A stretch of DNA of 64,000 bases from Parabacteroides acidifaciens (lineage in GTDB: Bacteria; Bacteroidota; Bacteroidia; Bacteroidales; Tannerellaceae). Made by a program: the position numbers and the translations under genes. Below the pieces are notes generated by a model. That model was not told the DNA's origin and searched no databases. It saw nothing but the letters and a program-made list of their open reading frames with translations. The stretch's first letter is position 1. Each line of letters starts with the position of its first letter. The DNA is taken from contig NZ_QREV01000008.1 of NCBI RefSeq assembly GCF_003363715.1, positions 45,463-109,462 on the forward strand, read 5' to 3'. This document shows positions 8,544 through 17,873 of the stretch, one piece after another.

Positions 8544-9899
8544 TCAATCTCTGTCCTGATATAGCATGACCTTGTATCCGGATTTCAGATGCACCTTGAC
8601 GGTACGCATCTTCTTGGCGATATACTGGCTCGTGCCTTGTATCAGCCCCTTGCCCAAGTCGGAGGCGAGCTGCGCCCCTGCGTTGGTGGAGATATTAATG
8701 CTGCTGCCCAGCGAGCCGCCCATGTTGGCGGCAACCTCCCTGACGGCGTTCATCTCCATCGAGTTTGGAATGAAGATGCCGGGCTGTCCGTCCGTGTCAT
8801 ACACCGCCAGTTCTACCGGGATAATCGTACCTGCGTACTCCAGCGAAGTAATTTCAATATCGAGTCGTTCGCCCTGAATCTTTGCCGTGCCTACCACCAC
8901 TGCATTGCGGGGTATGATTTTGTCCGCCACTGCCATCGGCTCCAGCAGCCGTAATCTTACCGCCTGCCCGTCAGTCACACTCTGCGCCCCATAGACACAC
9001 GCCGATATGGTGTTCCTGTCCGATACAGTCGTGACACCCACCGCCGTATTGAAACTGCGGTTGCGCTCCTGCGAGAAGGAGGCGACAAACTCAGCGTTGC
9101 TCATCGGCTGTGAGAGCGAAGATACCACCTGATGCGTTACCTGCCTGACAGGTGCAGCCGTGTTCTTTCCGGCTTTCTGCACGGGGTAAGGCTCTGCCGC
9201 CTGTCCGACAGGTGGCTGTGTGCCGTTCTGCCCGCCCATGTACTTCGCCGCCAGTTCATAGGACTTCTCCATGAGTGCCACTTGGTCATCCATAGCGGAT
9301 GCCTTGCCTTTCTCGGTTTCCAGTTCCGATTCCAGCGAGGCGATACGCTCTAACAGTTCGTCCATTTCCGCGTTGTCGTTCTTCGGCTGCTCATAGAAGT
9401 TGCCGAGCGTGGTATTGAGGTCGCGGTAGGCAGCTGCGGAGGATTGGATGGTTTTCGGAGCGGATGATTTTGCTGTTGCATCTTCCGCATTTCCGGGATT
9501 AGCAAGGTCGAAGTCCCTGCCGCCGTCCGTTTCCGCCACCTCGCGGTCGAACATATCGCCCAGTTCCTGCATGGCGCGGCTGCGGTTCTCCTGCCGTTCC
9601 TCCATTGCTCCCTGTTCGTAGGCTTTCGCCTTGTCGCCGATGATCTGGCGGTTCGCCTTGTCAGCGTCGGGCATTTCGATGTTGTAACCACCCGTTCCCG
9701 GTTGCTGCTCCTTGTCGGAAGACGGGGCGAATATCAGCCACATAGCACCGATGAATACCAGCACTATAGCGGGCAGCACTATCATTTTCTGACGTTTCAG
9801 CCTTTGGGCTTCGGTCAGCGGCTTGCGCTCCTTCTTCGGTTTCCCGTTGTCGGGAGCCGCCTTGTTCTCGTTTTTAGGTTCATTCTTCGTCTGTTCCAT
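8544..9899 (-). CDS. traM: TraM, VirB10-like conjugal transfer protein
   Basis: 451 residues. A basic, proline-rich cytoplasmic head precedes one membrane helix (about residues 40-58, IVLPAIVLVFIGAMWLIF). A coiled coil follows (about 175-220, MDELLERIASLESELETEK). The C-terminal half carries the beta domain (NTISACVYGAQSVTDGQ ... RLLEPMAV ... IIPRNAVVVGTAKI), arranged as in VirB10/TraM proteins that span the periplasm and energise the channel. It overlaps traL by 20 bases. Confidence 0.88.
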   Translation of the reverse strand: MEQTKNEPKNENKAAPDNGKPKKERKPLTEAQRLKRQKMIVLPAIVLVFIGAMWLIFAPSSDKEQQPGTGGYNIEMPDADKANRQIIGDKAKAYEQGAMEERQENRSRAMQELGDMFDREVAETDGGRDFDLANPGNAEDATAKSSAPKTIQSSAAAYRDLNTTLGNFYEQPKNDNAEMDELLERIASLESELETEKGKASAMDDQVALMEKSYELAAKYMGGQNGTQPPVGQAAEPYPVQKAGKNTAAPVRQVTHQVVSSLSQPMSNAEFVASFSQERNRSFNTAVGVTTVSDRNTISACVYGAQSVTDGQAVRLRLLEPMAVADKIIPRNAVVVGTAKIQGERLDIEITSLEYAGTIIPVELAVYDTDGQPGIFIPNSMEMNAVREVAANMGGSLGSSINISTNAGAQLASDLGKGLIQGTSQYIAKKMRTVKVHLKSGYKVMLYQDRD

Positions 9900-10188
9900 A
9901 TAAATAAGGTATTACATTATGATTGTTGTCCGGCTTTATGGACAGTTCCACCTGTCCGGCATGGTCTGTTACCATCCGGCTGCCGTCATTCCTGCCGATT
10001 TCATAGACGGCTTTGCCGAAGGTGTAGAGGGCAAGCACCGCAAAGGCGGCGAGCATCGCCAGCACGATGCGCCTGCGTGTCTTCGGGGGCAAACCGTCCA
10101 GATAGCCTTTGAGCCTTGCCACCAGCATTTTCTTTTTGTCGTGGAGCTTCCAGTACGCACGCCAAAATGATTTTTTGATTTTCTTCAT
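9880..10188 (-). CDS. traL: TraL, DUF3989 conjugal transfer protein
   Basis: 102 residues. A basic N-terminus (KKIKKSFWRAYWKLHDKKK) precedes one membrane helix near residues 40-62 (RIVLAMLAAFAVLALYTFG). Position between traK and traM and size match TraL (DUF3989) of Bacteroides conjugative transposons. It lies six bases downstream of traK and overlaps traM. The exact role in the inner-membrane complex is not established. Confidence 0.82.
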   Translation of the reverse strand: MKKIKKSFWRAYWKLHDKKKMLVARLKGYLDGLPPKTRRRIVLAMLAAFAVLALYTFGKAVYEIGRNDGSRMVTDHAGQVELSIKPDNNHNVIPYLYGTDEE

Positions 10189-10194
10189 GTCCGT

Positions 10195-10818
10195 TTACCT
10201 TTTGATGGTTTGTAAATCCTTGTTCTCGATGATGGTGAATCCCTCGATGGTGAAACCGTTGGGATTGTCGTCCGAACGGGACGAGTTCAAGAGGCGGCAC
10301 GTAGTCACGAGGCTGCGCTCGGTGACGTTGCTCTGCCGGATGATCTTCTGCGTGGCGTAGGTCACGGCACGGTAGGGATAGCCGTTGAAATCGCACACCA
10401 CGCTGTCCACCTTCAACACCTGATTGATGTTCCCGGCGATGATGCGGTTGTAGTACCCCTTCTCGGCAAAGTCCGAATAGTAGTTGTACACGCTTTTGTC
10501 CGCTAATAGCAGGGCGCGTTTCACGTTATGCTCTATCGCGCTCTTTTCGGGTGAGAGCGTGAAGAACAGCTCGTGGAAACGGCGCACGTGTTCCCTCGCT
10601 TCTGCCGGACGGTTCTGCGACAAGTCTTGCGAGAGAGCCAGCATCAGCGACTTGCCGTTGTCCAGCACGTAAATCTTTTCCCGTTGCCGCTCCGCGAAGC
10701 GGTAGGAACTCCACACGCTCCATACCGTTATTACGGCACACAACGAGAGGAAGACGATACCGAACAGGCGTATCTGCCTGAACGATGATTCGATGTTTTT
10801 AAGTGACTTAAATTCCAT
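10195..10818 (-). CDS. traK: TraK, VirB8-like conjugal transfer protein
   Basis: 207 residues with a single N-terminal helix (about 17-40, LFGIVFLSLCAVITVWSVWSSY) and a periplasmic domain, the topology of VirB8/TrbF scaffold proteins. TraK is among the best conserved proteins of CTnDOT-type tra operons. The start MEFKSLKNIESSFRQIR fits the family. It is 31 bases downstream of traJ. Confidence 0.87.
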   Translation of the reverse strand: MEFKSLKNIESSFRQIRLFGIVFLSLCAVITVWSVWSSYRFAERQREKIYVLDNGKSLMLALSQDLSQNRPAEAREHVRRFHELFFTLSPEKSAIEHNVKRALLLADKSVYNYYSDFAEKGYYNRIIAGNINQVLKVDSVVCDFNGYPYRAVTYATQKIIRQSNVTERSLVTTCRLLNSSRSDDNPNGFTIEGFTIIENKDLQTIKR

Positions 10819-10849
10819 TGTTGTTTATTCGTTTTTAATTGTCAGTTGA

Positions 10850-11854
10850 TTATTTCAGCAGCTTCCCGACACGTCCGACCACGTTTCCTGCGGCTGCGCC
10901 CGCCACGCTGCCCGCCATACTTCCGGCTCGTCCTGCCGTCTGGTTCACGTTGCGACCGTAGCTTCCCATGCCTCCGGCTTGGATAATCCAGCCTGCTACC
11001 GTGGGGATGGTGAAGTAACCAATGATGCCGATTATCATGAAGACGATGTACACCCCGTCGCTCGAATCCAGCGAGAAGTTCGGGTCAGCCTGCATCCGTT
11101 CGATGTCGCTTTGCAGCATCAGCACTTGTATCTTCGCCAGTATGGTGCTGAACATATCCGACACGGGCAGCCACAGATAGACCTGTATGTAGCGGCATAT
11201 CCACTGTGTAAGCGTGCTTTGGAAGCCGTCCCACACCGATATGGCGAAGGCTATCGGACCGAGTATCGCCAGCACCACGAGGAAGAACGTGCGGATGGTG
11301 TCTATCACGAGGGCGGCGGCTTGGAACATCAGTTCCAGTATCTCGCGGAAGAAGTCGCGGATGCCCTTCTTCATGTTGTACATCCCGCGCTCGATGTACA
11401 TCCCCGCCATCGTCACCATGTCGCCGGGCGACCAGCCCAGTTCTTCCAGTTGTTTGTCAAACTCCTCATTTGACACGAGGTAGGCGGTTTCGGGATTGCG
11501 CATCATCGCTTCGTACTCCAGTTTGTCCTTCTGCTCACGGTATCGGTTCATGTCCAGCGTTTCCGCCTCCAGCATCTTTGCCGTACCCTGCACGACGGGC
11601 GACATGATGCTGTTTATCGTACCCAGTACCACCGTCGGAAAGAACATGATGCACAGACCGATAGCGAACGGGCGGAGCATAGGGAACACGTCTATCGGTT
11701 CGGCTCTCGCCAGCGACTGCCATACCCGGTAGGCCACATAAAAGAGTGCGCCCAGCCCGGCGATGCCTTTCGCCACGCCCGCCATGTCCCCGCATAGCGG
11801 CATCATCTGTTCGTAGAGCGAGCGCAGAATTTGGTGAAGGTTGTCGAAATTCAT
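10850..11854 (-). CDS. traJ: TraJ, VirB6-like polytopic membrane protein
   Basis: 334 residues with at least five hydrophobic segments (e.g. LRPFAIGLCIMFFPTVVLGTI, FFLVVLAILGPIAFAISV, GVYIVFMIIGIIGYFTIPTVAG) and a glycine/alanine-rich C-terminus (GSMAGSVAGAAAGNVVG). This is the VirB6/TrbL-type layout of the inner-membrane channel. The start at 11854 is three bases after the traI stop, indicating tight coupling. Confidence 0.87.
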   Translation of the reverse strand: MNFDNLHQILRSLYEQMMPLCGDMAGVAKGIAGLGALFYVAYRVWQSLARAEPIDVFPMLRPFAIGLCIMFFPTVVLGTINSIMSPVVQGTAKMLEAETLDMNRYREQKDKLEYEAMMRNPETAYLVSNEEFDKQLEELGWSPGDMVTMAGMYIERGMYNMKKGIRDFFREILELMFQAAALVIDTIRTFFLVVLAILGPIAFAISVWDGFQSTLTQWICRYIQVYLWLPVSDMFSTILAKIQVLMLQSDIERMQADPNFSLDSSDGVYIVFMIIGIIGYFTIPTVAGWIIQAGGMGSYGRNVNQTAGRAGSMAGSVAGAAAGNVVGRVGKLLK

Positions 11855-11857
11855 AGG

Positions 11858-12487
11858 CTACCAATATCTTTCGTTCATGTTCCCGTACAGCCCCATGATG
11901 CGGTCAAGGTCGTTTTTCTTCTTCGCACGCAGGTAACTCACGCTAATGTTCTTGTTGGTGTAGTAGCTCACGAGGTTGCGGTAACGCTTCATTTTGGAGT
12001 AGCAGCGTTCCACCACGTCCATGCGCTCCTTGTCCGTCATGGAGAGCGTGGTGATATTCACCACATTCTTCAGTTCCGTCAGCACATCGTTGGATTCCTC
12101 CAATAACTTGGTGTAGCCAAAGGCGATGGCTCCCAGTTCCTCCACCGTGAAGTTGTCGTCACGCATCATCTTCTGGAAACTGGTCACATAGGTGTCGGTG
12201 ATGTCACCCACCATCAGAATGGTCTGCTGCACCTTCCGGGCGTCCTTTACCAGATTGTTCACGGATTTGAGTGCGTCGTAATACTTCTTGCCCTGTTCGT
12301 AAATCTTCACGGTCTCTTGAAAATTTTTTATCATATTCTGGGCGGTCGTGGAAGTGTGTACCACGTTCTTCGAGGTGTTCACGATGCTCTGCGCGATGTT
12401 GGACGGGTCTATCACCGCCCACTGTGCGCTTGCCCTGCCGACTGCAAACAGGCACAGGCAGATAATAAGTGTTATTCTTGTTCTCAT
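11858..12487 (-). CDS. traI: TraI, DUF4141 conjugal transfer protein
   Basis: About 209 residues from ATG 12487, giving a clean signal peptide (MRTRITLIICLCLFAVGRASAQ). The open frame extends upstream to 12514, but the start box at 12490-12507 lies two bases before ATG 12487, which decides the start. The mature part is mostly helical and contains repeated heptad-like stretches (NIAQSIVNTSKNVVHTSTTA; TELKNVVNITTLSMTDKER), like VirB5-type exported proteins. Confidence 0.86.
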   Translation of the reverse strand: MRTRITLIICLCLFAVGRASAQWAVIDPSNIAQSIVNTSKNVVHTSTTAQNMIKNFQETVKIYEQGKKYYDALKSVNNLVKDARKVQQTILMVGDITDTYVTSFQKMMRDDNFTVEELGAIAFGYTKLLEESNDVLTELKNVVNITTLSMTDKERMDVVERCYSKMKRYRNLVSYYTNKNISVSYLRAKKKNDLDRIMGLYGNMNERYW

Positions 12488-12489
12488 GT

Positions 12490-12507
12490 TACTTTGGATT
12501 TTAGTGG
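12490..12507 (-). promoter_or_regulatory. Start-codon box, copy 2 (traI)
   Basis: CCACTAAAATCCAAAGTA on the tra strand, identical over 18 bases to the traN copy and two bases from ATG 12487. Confidence 0.7.
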
Positions 12508-12517
12508 ATTTCATTAT

Positions 12518-12907
12518 TTATTGCTCGCCTATCGGATGGTCCGGTTTCGGGTTCACACGCACGTAGTCCCCGTTCGGCGAGAAGGTCAGGATGTCCGTCG
12601 CCTCGTTGTAGGACACGTCGATGCGGAATCCGGTGTTCATGAACAGATTGCCGTTCTCCTCCTGCAAGAGATAGGTTTCCGGCTTCAGCTTGCGGCGGAT
12701 GCCGCTCCGCTTGAATACCGTCACCTTATAGGCTTCGCCCTCCTTGTAGATAAGCACGTCGGGCTTGCCCTCCACACTCTCCCAGTTTCCGCAAAGCAGG
12801 TCGCGTCGGTTGTCCGTTATGTCGCAGGATTGCAGCACCATGACCGCCAGCCCGATTAAACACTTGCTGACTTGCAGCATTTTCGTTCTTGATATACTCA
12901 TACGCAT
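12518..12907 (-). CDS. DUF3876-type lipoprotein (TraH position)
   Basis: 129 residues. The N-terminus (MLQVSKCLIGLAVMVLQSC) has a lipobox ending in Cys, so it should be an outer-membrane lipoprotein. The rest (CGNWESVEGKPDVLIYKEGEAYKV ... YDVS-like strands) resembles a small lipocalin-like DUF3876 barrel. It lies between traG and traI, where CTnDOT has traH. No enzymatic motif is seen. Confidence 0.7.
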   Translation of the reverse strand: MRMSISRTKMLQVSKCLIGLAVMVLQSCDITDNRRDLLCGNWESVEGKPDVLIYKEGEAYKVTVFKRSGIRRKLKPETYLLQEENGNLFMNTGFRIDVSYNEATDILTFSPNGDYVRVNPKPDHPIGEQ

Positions 12908-12938
12908 TTTCTTTTTTAGTTGATGAATCTGTTTCTAT

Positions 12939-15443
12939 TTATTCCTTTTTTCTCCGCCTTTCGGCAAGCTGCCGGATGACGGCTTCAATGTCGCCGCCCA
13001 ACTGTTCCGCCAGACGGTAAACCTCTACTTTTTCCGTTTCTTCGGTGGTGTACGCCAGATACTCTTCAGCACTAACTTCGGTGGCATAGACTGCCGACTG
13101 CGTGCCGCCCAGTCCTATCCACACTTCCTTGTAGAGCCTTGACGGGTTGTTCGCCATGTTGATGGAGAGTATCTGCGACTTCTCTTTCTCCGTCAGACCC
13201 AACAGGGACTGTATGGCATCAAACTTGTTCATGTACTTCCGCTGGTCAAGGAGTATCTTGCAGTCGGAGTTGTTGATGATGCTCTCCTTGACGACGGGCG
13301 AGGAAATGATGTCGTCCACCTCCTGCGTCACCACGATTGCCTCCCCGTAATACTTGCGCACGGTCTTGTACATATAGCGCAGGTACTCAGCCATGTTCGC
13401 CGAAGATAGAGCCTTCCAAGCCTCTTCCACTATCAACTGTTTCCTTACGCCTTTCAATCGGCGCATCTTGTTGATGAAGGCTTCCATGATGATGATGGTC
13501 ACCACAGGGAAAAGCTCGCGATTTTCCTTTATACTGTCAATCTCGAAGACGATGAACCGCTTGCCGAGCAGGTCGATGTTCTCCGTGGAGTTGAGCAGGA
13601 AGTCGTAGCGTCCGTCCCGGTAATACTGCCGCATGGTGGTGAGCATATTGTCGATGTTGAAGTCGGACTTCTCCACCTTTATCTCACGTTCCGCCAGTTC
13701 GCGGCGGTAGTCGTCGCGCATATACTCGTAGAAGGTGTTGAACGAGGGGACGATGCTCCGGTCAGCCCTGATACGCTCGATATAGGCGTTCACCGCACTG
13801 CCCAGTTCGCCGCTCTCCGTCTTCGTCACTTTGTCGTCCTCCGACTTCCAGAGCGTCAGCAGCAATGTCTTGATGCTGTCCTTTTTCTCCACGTCGAACA
13901 CGTAATCATCGGTGTAGAACGGGTTGAACGAAATCGGTTTCTCCTCCGTGTAGGTGAAGTACACGCCGTCCGCCCCGTTTGTCTTGCACCGGATCATCTC
14001 GCACAAGCCCTGATAGGAGTTTCCCGTGTCCACCAGCACCACGTGCGTACCCTGCTCGTAGTATTGCCTCACGAGGTGGTTCATAAAAAAGGATTTGCCG
14101 CTGCCCGAAGGACCCAACACGAACTTGTTGCGGTTGGTCGTGATACCCCGCTTCATCGGCAGGTCGCTGATGTCGAGGTGCAACGGTTTTCCCGTAAGCC
14201 TGTCCACCATCTTGATGCCGAAGGGCGAGAGCGAACTGCGGTAGTTGGTTTCCTCCGTGAAGAGGCACACCGCCTGCTCGATGAATGTATGGAAACTCTC
14301 TTCCGCCGGGAAGTCCGCCGCGTTGCCGGGCATCGCCGCCCAGTAGAGCGTCGGGCAGTCGATGGTATTGTGGTGCGGCACGCACTCCATGCTTGCCAGC
14401 TGGCTGCCCACATCGTTCTTGATATGCTTCAGTTCCTCCGCGTCATCGCTCCACGCCATGACGTTGAAGTGCGCCCGTACCGAGGTCAGCCCGTAGGAAT
14501 GGGCTTCGTTCAGGTACTGGTCTATCCACTCGCGGTTGATGCTGTTGCTCCGGCTGTATCGGGATAGCGACTGCATATTCCTTGCGGACTTCTCGAACTT
14601 CTGCAAATTTTCCTCGCTGTTGTCGATAATCACATACTGGTTATAGATGTGGTTGCAGGAAAGCAGCAGCCCCACGGGGGAGGCGAAGGAGAGGCGACAG
14701 TCCGAGCGGTCGGTGGAGAGTTTCTCGTAGCGGATGTCGGTAGCCACCTTTCCTGGCATATCCTCCGCGTCGGAGAGGGTGTGCAGGCACAGGCGGTTGT
14801 CACCGATACGCATTTCTTTTGCCGAGAGGTCGATGTCCTGCAAGGTCGTGTCGCCTTCGGGCATGAGCGAGAAGTAACGCTCTATCAGCCCGGCGGACTT
14901 CTCCGTCCCGACAATCTCGTCGGTGGAGAGGCGGCGCAGCCTCACAAAGCCGCTGTCGTTCATGATGCGCTCGAACTGTTCGGCGGCCTCCATGAACTTC
15001 CCGGCGGTTTCCTTGTCCAGCTCCTTCGGGATGATATGTCCCCGGCACAGCGTACTGAAGTTGCTCTGCATACGGTTACGTTCTTTCGTCGTCTTGGTCA
15101 AGTAGAGATAGCAGGAGTGTTTCAGGTACGGACGCTCGTTGAAGTGGCGTTCAAAGGAACGGCTCAAGAAACTCATGTCGTCCTTCTGTAACTCCGGCAT
15201 ATATTTCTCCTTGATGAACCAATCCTGCTTATGCACGACGCAGAAGTACGGCAGCACCTTGATAGCCTTGCACCAGCAGCCGTGTATCGCCTCGTACTCT
15301 GCGCCCGTCACGGTGTAAAGCTCCGGCAGTTCCACCTCAAAAGCCACCGTGATGTCGGCGTCTTTGGAGATGATGCAGCCATGCTCCACCGCCAGCAGGG
15401 GGAACTTGTTTTCCAGTGTTGTCATTTTGGATGTATTTCTCAT
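12939..15443 (-). CDS. traG: TraG, VirB4-type conjugation ATPase
   Basis: 834 residues from ATG 15443; the longer frame to 15629 only shadows traF. Walker A GPSGSGKS lies near residue 445 and Walker B LIVEEAWKAL near 670, followed by VVTQEVDDI. The N-terminal half carries the VirB4/CagE domain. It powers pilus and channel assembly at the inner membrane. ATGA overlap with the traF stop indicates coupling. The C-terminus ends in a basic RRRKKE tail. Confidence 0.93.
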   Translation of the reverse strand: MRNTSKMTTLENKFPLLAVEHGCIISKDADITVAFEVELPELYTVTGAEYEAIHGCWCKAIKVLPYFCVVHKQDWFIKEKYMPELQKDDMSFLSRSFERHFNERPYLKHSCYLYLTKTTKERNRMQSNFSTLCRGHIIPKELDKETAGKFMEAAEQFERIMNDSGFVRLRRLSTDEIVGTEKSAGLIERYFSLMPEGDTTLQDIDLSAKEMRIGDNRLCLHTLSDAEDMPGKVATDIRYEKLSTDRSDCRLSFASPVGLLLSCNHIYNQYVIIDNSEENLQKFEKSARNMQSLSRYSRSNSINREWIDQYLNEAHSYGLTSVRAHFNVMAWSDDAEELKHIKNDVGSQLASMECVPHHNTIDCPTLYWAAMPGNAADFPAEESFHTFIEQAVCLFTEETNYRSSLSPFGIKMVDRLTGKPLHLDISDLPMKRGITTNRNKFVLGPSGSGKSFFMNHLVRQYYEQGTHVVLVDTGNSYQGLCEMIRCKTNGADGVYFTYTEEKPISFNPFYTDDYVFDVEKKDSIKTLLLTLWKSEDDKVTKTESGELGSAVNAYIERIRADRSIVPSFNTFYEYMRDDYRRELAEREIKVEKSDFNIDNMLTTMRQYYRDGRYDFLLNSTENIDLLGKRFIVFEIDSIKENRELFPVVTIIIMEAFINKMRRLKGVRKQLIVEEAWKALSSANMAEYLRYMYKTVRKYYGEAIVVTQEVDDIISSPVVKESIINNSDCKILLDQRKYMNKFDAIQSLLGLTEKEKSQILSINMANNPSRLYKEVWIGLGGTQSAVYATEVSAEEYLAYTTEETEKVEVYRLAEQLGGDIEAVIRQLAERRRKKE

Positions 15444-15772
15444 GTCGTTTCTTCCTTTCGTTGCCGTTTGAGTAATCGGGTGATCCGCCGTCGGTTGATA
15501 AGGTATCGGGGATGGCTCCTTGCCGCTCCCAATTTCATCAGCCCGTGTTCGCCGTACCGGGCGTTCAGCGCGAAGGTCTGCCATACGAGGACGGAAGACG
15601 ATGCCGCGCCGAAGCCGATACATATCCACTGGTCGATGCCGACCATATAGAGGATGACGAACAGGACGAAGAGAGCCAGCAGACCTCCGCAGAAGATGAA
15701 GAGGTACTGAGCCTTCAAACCCTTGAACTCGACCGGACGGCCGATACCCTTGTTTATCGGGTATTCAGCCAT
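15440..15772 (-). CDS. traF: TraF, DUF4133 conjugal transfer protein
   Basis: 110 residues from ATG 15772 (MAEYPINKGIGRPVEFKGLK); the longer frame overlaps traE. Two adjacent hydrophobic segments (YLFIFCGGLLALFVLFVILYM and WICIGFGAASSSVLVW) and a basic C-terminus match DUF4133, considered a VirB3-like inner-membrane partner of the VirB4 ATPase. Its stop overlaps the traG start by four bases. Confidence 0.87.
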   Translation of the reverse strand: MAEYPINKGIGRPVEFKGLKAQYLFIFCGGLLALFVLFVILYMVGIDQWICIGFGAASSSVLVWQTFALNARYGEHGLMKLGAARSHPRYLINRRRITRLLKRQRKEETT

Positions 15773-15782
15773 ACATTGTTTA

Positions 15783-16094
15783 TTAAAGGAAGAATGAGCG
15801 CAGGATAGTGGCGGCGACAATCAAGAAGATACAAGCCCCGAACCACGAGGCGGCGGTCTTCGAGGTGTCCGGGTCTCCGGACGAGAATTTTCCGTACACT
15901 TTCACGCCACCGATAAGCCCGACTACCGCGCCGATGGCGTAGATTAATTTCGTGCCGGGGTCGAAATACGAACTCACCATAGAGGTGGCTTCGTTGATGC
16001 CAGCCAGACCGTTTCCCTGTGCGAAAGCGGAGGCGGTTGCGGCAATCATAAGTGCCGCAGCGATGATTAACTTTTGTCTGATGTTCTTGTTCAT
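15783..16094 (-). CDS. traE: TraE, DUF4134 conjugal transfer protein
   Basis: 103 residues. A signal-like N-terminus (LIIAAALMIAATASAFAQ) is followed by two hydrophobic helices (LIYAIGAVVGLIGGVKVYG and SWFGACIFLIVAATILRSFF). This is the VirB2/pilin-like layout of DUF4134 proteins. It is ten bases ahead of traF. A start-box variant lies 70 bases upstream at 16164-16180. Confidence 0.87.
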   Translation of the reverse strand: MNKNIRQKLIIAAALMIAATASAFAQGNGLAGINEATSMVSSYFDPGTKLIYAIGAVVGLIGGVKVYGKFSSGDPDTSKTAASWFGACIFLIVAATILRSFFL

Positions 16095-16163
16095 AAACTG
16101 TTCTTTTTTGTGCCGTCCAAAGGGTGGATAGTCCTTTTTCGGGCGGTTGATACTTGATTACTT

Positions 16164-16180
16164 TACTTTGGTTTTAGTGG
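16164..16180 (-). promoter_or_regulatory. Start-codon box variant, copy 3 (traE leader)
   Basis: CCACTAAAACCAAAGTA on the tra strand: one base shorter than the consensus copies, and about 70 bases from the traE ATG rather than adjacent to it. Confidence 0.55.
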
Positions 16181-16295
16181 TTGCCCGTTTGTTTCTACGG
16201 ACTTGGGGCTGTCCGTTGCGGGTTGGCTGTACCTTGTACCGCCGTGCGCGTGGGTGTCGTCATTTTACGTTTTCATTTCCATTCTTTTTTAGTTG

Positions 16296-17036
16296 TTATA
16301 CATAGTTTCGGAAGTCGAACTCCTCGATGTTGTCGGGAATCACGAACACCTTTTCCTTTTGTTGTGTCACGGTCATGTTCACCGTGTCCACGAAAACTGC
16401 CATCGCCTTTGCAATCCTCTCGCTCATTGCTTCATCGGTCAGGCGTTCCGTTATTCTTGTGAAAAGCTCTGTCCCGTCCAGTTCCGTCATGACCTTTCCG
16501 GCGTGTCGCATTTCCTCATCGGATGGTGATTCCTTCCGTATGGTGTGTACTGCCATGTCAATATCCTCGAAGCTACTTCCCGAAGCCTGCTTTTTGTCTG
16601 GTTCTTCATCCTCCGGTTCATCTTCTCCGTACTCCAGTTCCGAGGGCGGGATGCTCGTGAAGGTTTCATCGAGTTTGTCCTCCGGTACTTGTGTCGGGCG
16701 TGAGACGGTTTCCGTGTTTCCGTCGTCAAAAGTAGCCTCTTCCTCCGACAGCTCAATGCCTTTTTCCGAAGTGGCGGCTTCTTGCGTCGGTATGGCAGCG
16801 GTTGTCCGGGTCGATGCCATCTTGAAACGGCTCTTGCCAATGATGTCCGAGGTGTCTGCGTGAGGTATTTCCTTATCCTTTCCTTGCTCTGCCACCGTAC
16901 TGTCCAATGACCGCCACAGCCCGGCAATATGTCTGAAGAAACGGATGAGCTTCATGTCCATGATGCGGTCATAGAACAGCAGAAACAGAAACCACACGTT
17001 GCAAGCAACCGATACGATTAAAAACGCCTTTGTCAT
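16296..17036 (-). CDS. traD: TraD-position conjugal transfer protein
   Basis: 246 residues. An N-terminal membrane helix (AFLIVSVACNVWFLFLLFYD) is followed by a long, acidic, low-complexity region (SELEYGEDEPEDEEPDKKQ) and a short helical C-terminus (ITERLTDEAMSERIAKAMAVF). It has no catalytic motif; the name rests on its place between traC and traE. It overlaps traC by four bases. A cytoplasmic accessory role for the ATPases is possible but only inferred. Confidence 0.75.
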   Translation of the reverse strand: MTKAFLIVSVACNVWFLFLLFYDRIMDMKLIRFFRHIAGLWRSLDSTVAEQGKDKEIPHADTSDIIGKSRFKMASTRTTAAIPTQEAATSEKGIELSEEEATFDDGNTETVSRPTQVPEDKLDETFTSIPPSELEYGEDEPEDEEPDKKQASGSSFEDIDMAVHTIRKESPSDEEMRHAGKVMTELDGTELFTRITERLTDEAMSERIAKAMAVFVDTVNMTVTQQKEKVFVIPDNIEEFDFRNYV

Positions 17037-17395
17037 AATCTTACTTTTTGGGCGTTTTCAATCTGTTCCATGTACTGCTGCCCGTATTGTCGGAAATGGT
17101 CGCGGAGGATGTTATCCACAAACTTGCCGATGCTCAAACCGTTTCCCATCCGACTGGTAACGATAGCGACTTTCTCATGAATTTCTCGGCTGATGTATAT
17201 ACATTGCCGCGTTTTGATTTCCGATGCTTGCAGGAAAGTCGAGAGCGGTTTGTCTCTGCCTTTATCCTTGCGGAAGTCAACGTCGGTATTTTCATGCCCG
17301 TAGTCGGTTACACACTTTGCTGCACGGACAGCGGTTCTTTCACTCTTTCCTGTTTGCAGATACTCAGCCTGACGGTTCTTATTTGTTCTTTTCAT
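17033..17395 (-). CDS. traC: TraC, DUF3408 ribbon-helix-helix-like protein
   Basis: 120 residues. The C-terminal half (CIYISREIHEKVAIVTSRMGN...SIGKFVDNILRDHF) is the DUF3408 module, with the strand-helix-helix pattern of ParB/Arc-type DNA-binding proteins. TraB just upstream has the same module. Both probably act with the ParA-like TraA. Confidence 0.83.
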   Translation of the reverse strand: MKRTNKNRQAEYLQTGKSERTAVRAAKCVTDYGHENTDVDFRKDKGRDKPLSTFLQASEIKTRQCIYISREIHEKVAIVTSRMGNGLSIGKFVDNILRDHFRQYGQQYMEQIENAQKVRL

Positions 17396-17418
17396 ACTTC
17401 TTTGTTGTTTTTGAGTGT

Positions 17419-17868
17419 TTATAAATTATAGGATTCCATGTGCCGTTTGAACGATTCGGCTATCTCGTCTTGGAACAGCGTGAAATGGTGTGTCAGCACG
17501 TTGTCAAGAAATGCCGCGATAGTCACTTCGTTGCCTCCGATTACATGAAGCATCTTCTGTATGCGGTCGTGGTACTCCTTGCGGATATAGACCTGCTTGC
17601 CGAGCCTTGCCGTGATATTGGAACCGCATATGAATACTGTGTCATAATCCAATTTTTCCGGCTTGCTGTTCCTGCGCCTGCGTTCCGGCTCCTCTTTGGA
17701 GTGCGAGGCGGGTGGAGAAACGGCTTCTTGTATCGCTTCTTTCGGAGGTGGGACAGGAGCGTTCCCGTCCGTGCTTCTCGCTTCCGGCGGAATGCTTGTA
17801 TCGTCCAGTCGAAATGAGTTGATTACGGCTTCGCTGTCGATGTCCTCGATTCTTGTTTTCTTTGCCAT
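17419..17868 (-). CDS. traB: TraB, DUF3408 ribbon-helix-helix-like protein
   Basis: 149 residues. A charged linker (SKEEPERRRRNSKPEKLDY) precedes the DUF3408 module (VYIRKEYHDRIQKMLHVIGGNEVTIAAFLDNVLTHHF), paralogous to TraC. Five bases separate it from traA. The TraA-TraB-TraC arrangement resembles a ParA/ParB-like cassette at the head of the tra operon. Confidence 0.84.
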   Translation of the reverse strand: MAKKTRIEDIDSEAVINSFRLDDTSIPPEARSTDGNAPVPPPKEAIQEAVSPPASHSKEEPERRRRNSKPEKLDYDTVFICGSNITARLGKQVYIRKEYHDRIQKMLHVIGGNEVTIAAFLDNVLTHHFTLFQDEIAESFKRHMESYNL

Positions 17869-17873
17869 GCCGT

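Noticed and set aside
12939-15629. 896-residue TraG start
   Set aside because: The first 62 residues read antiphase through traF; the ATG at 15443 overlaps the traF stop by ATGA and matches the family's length.
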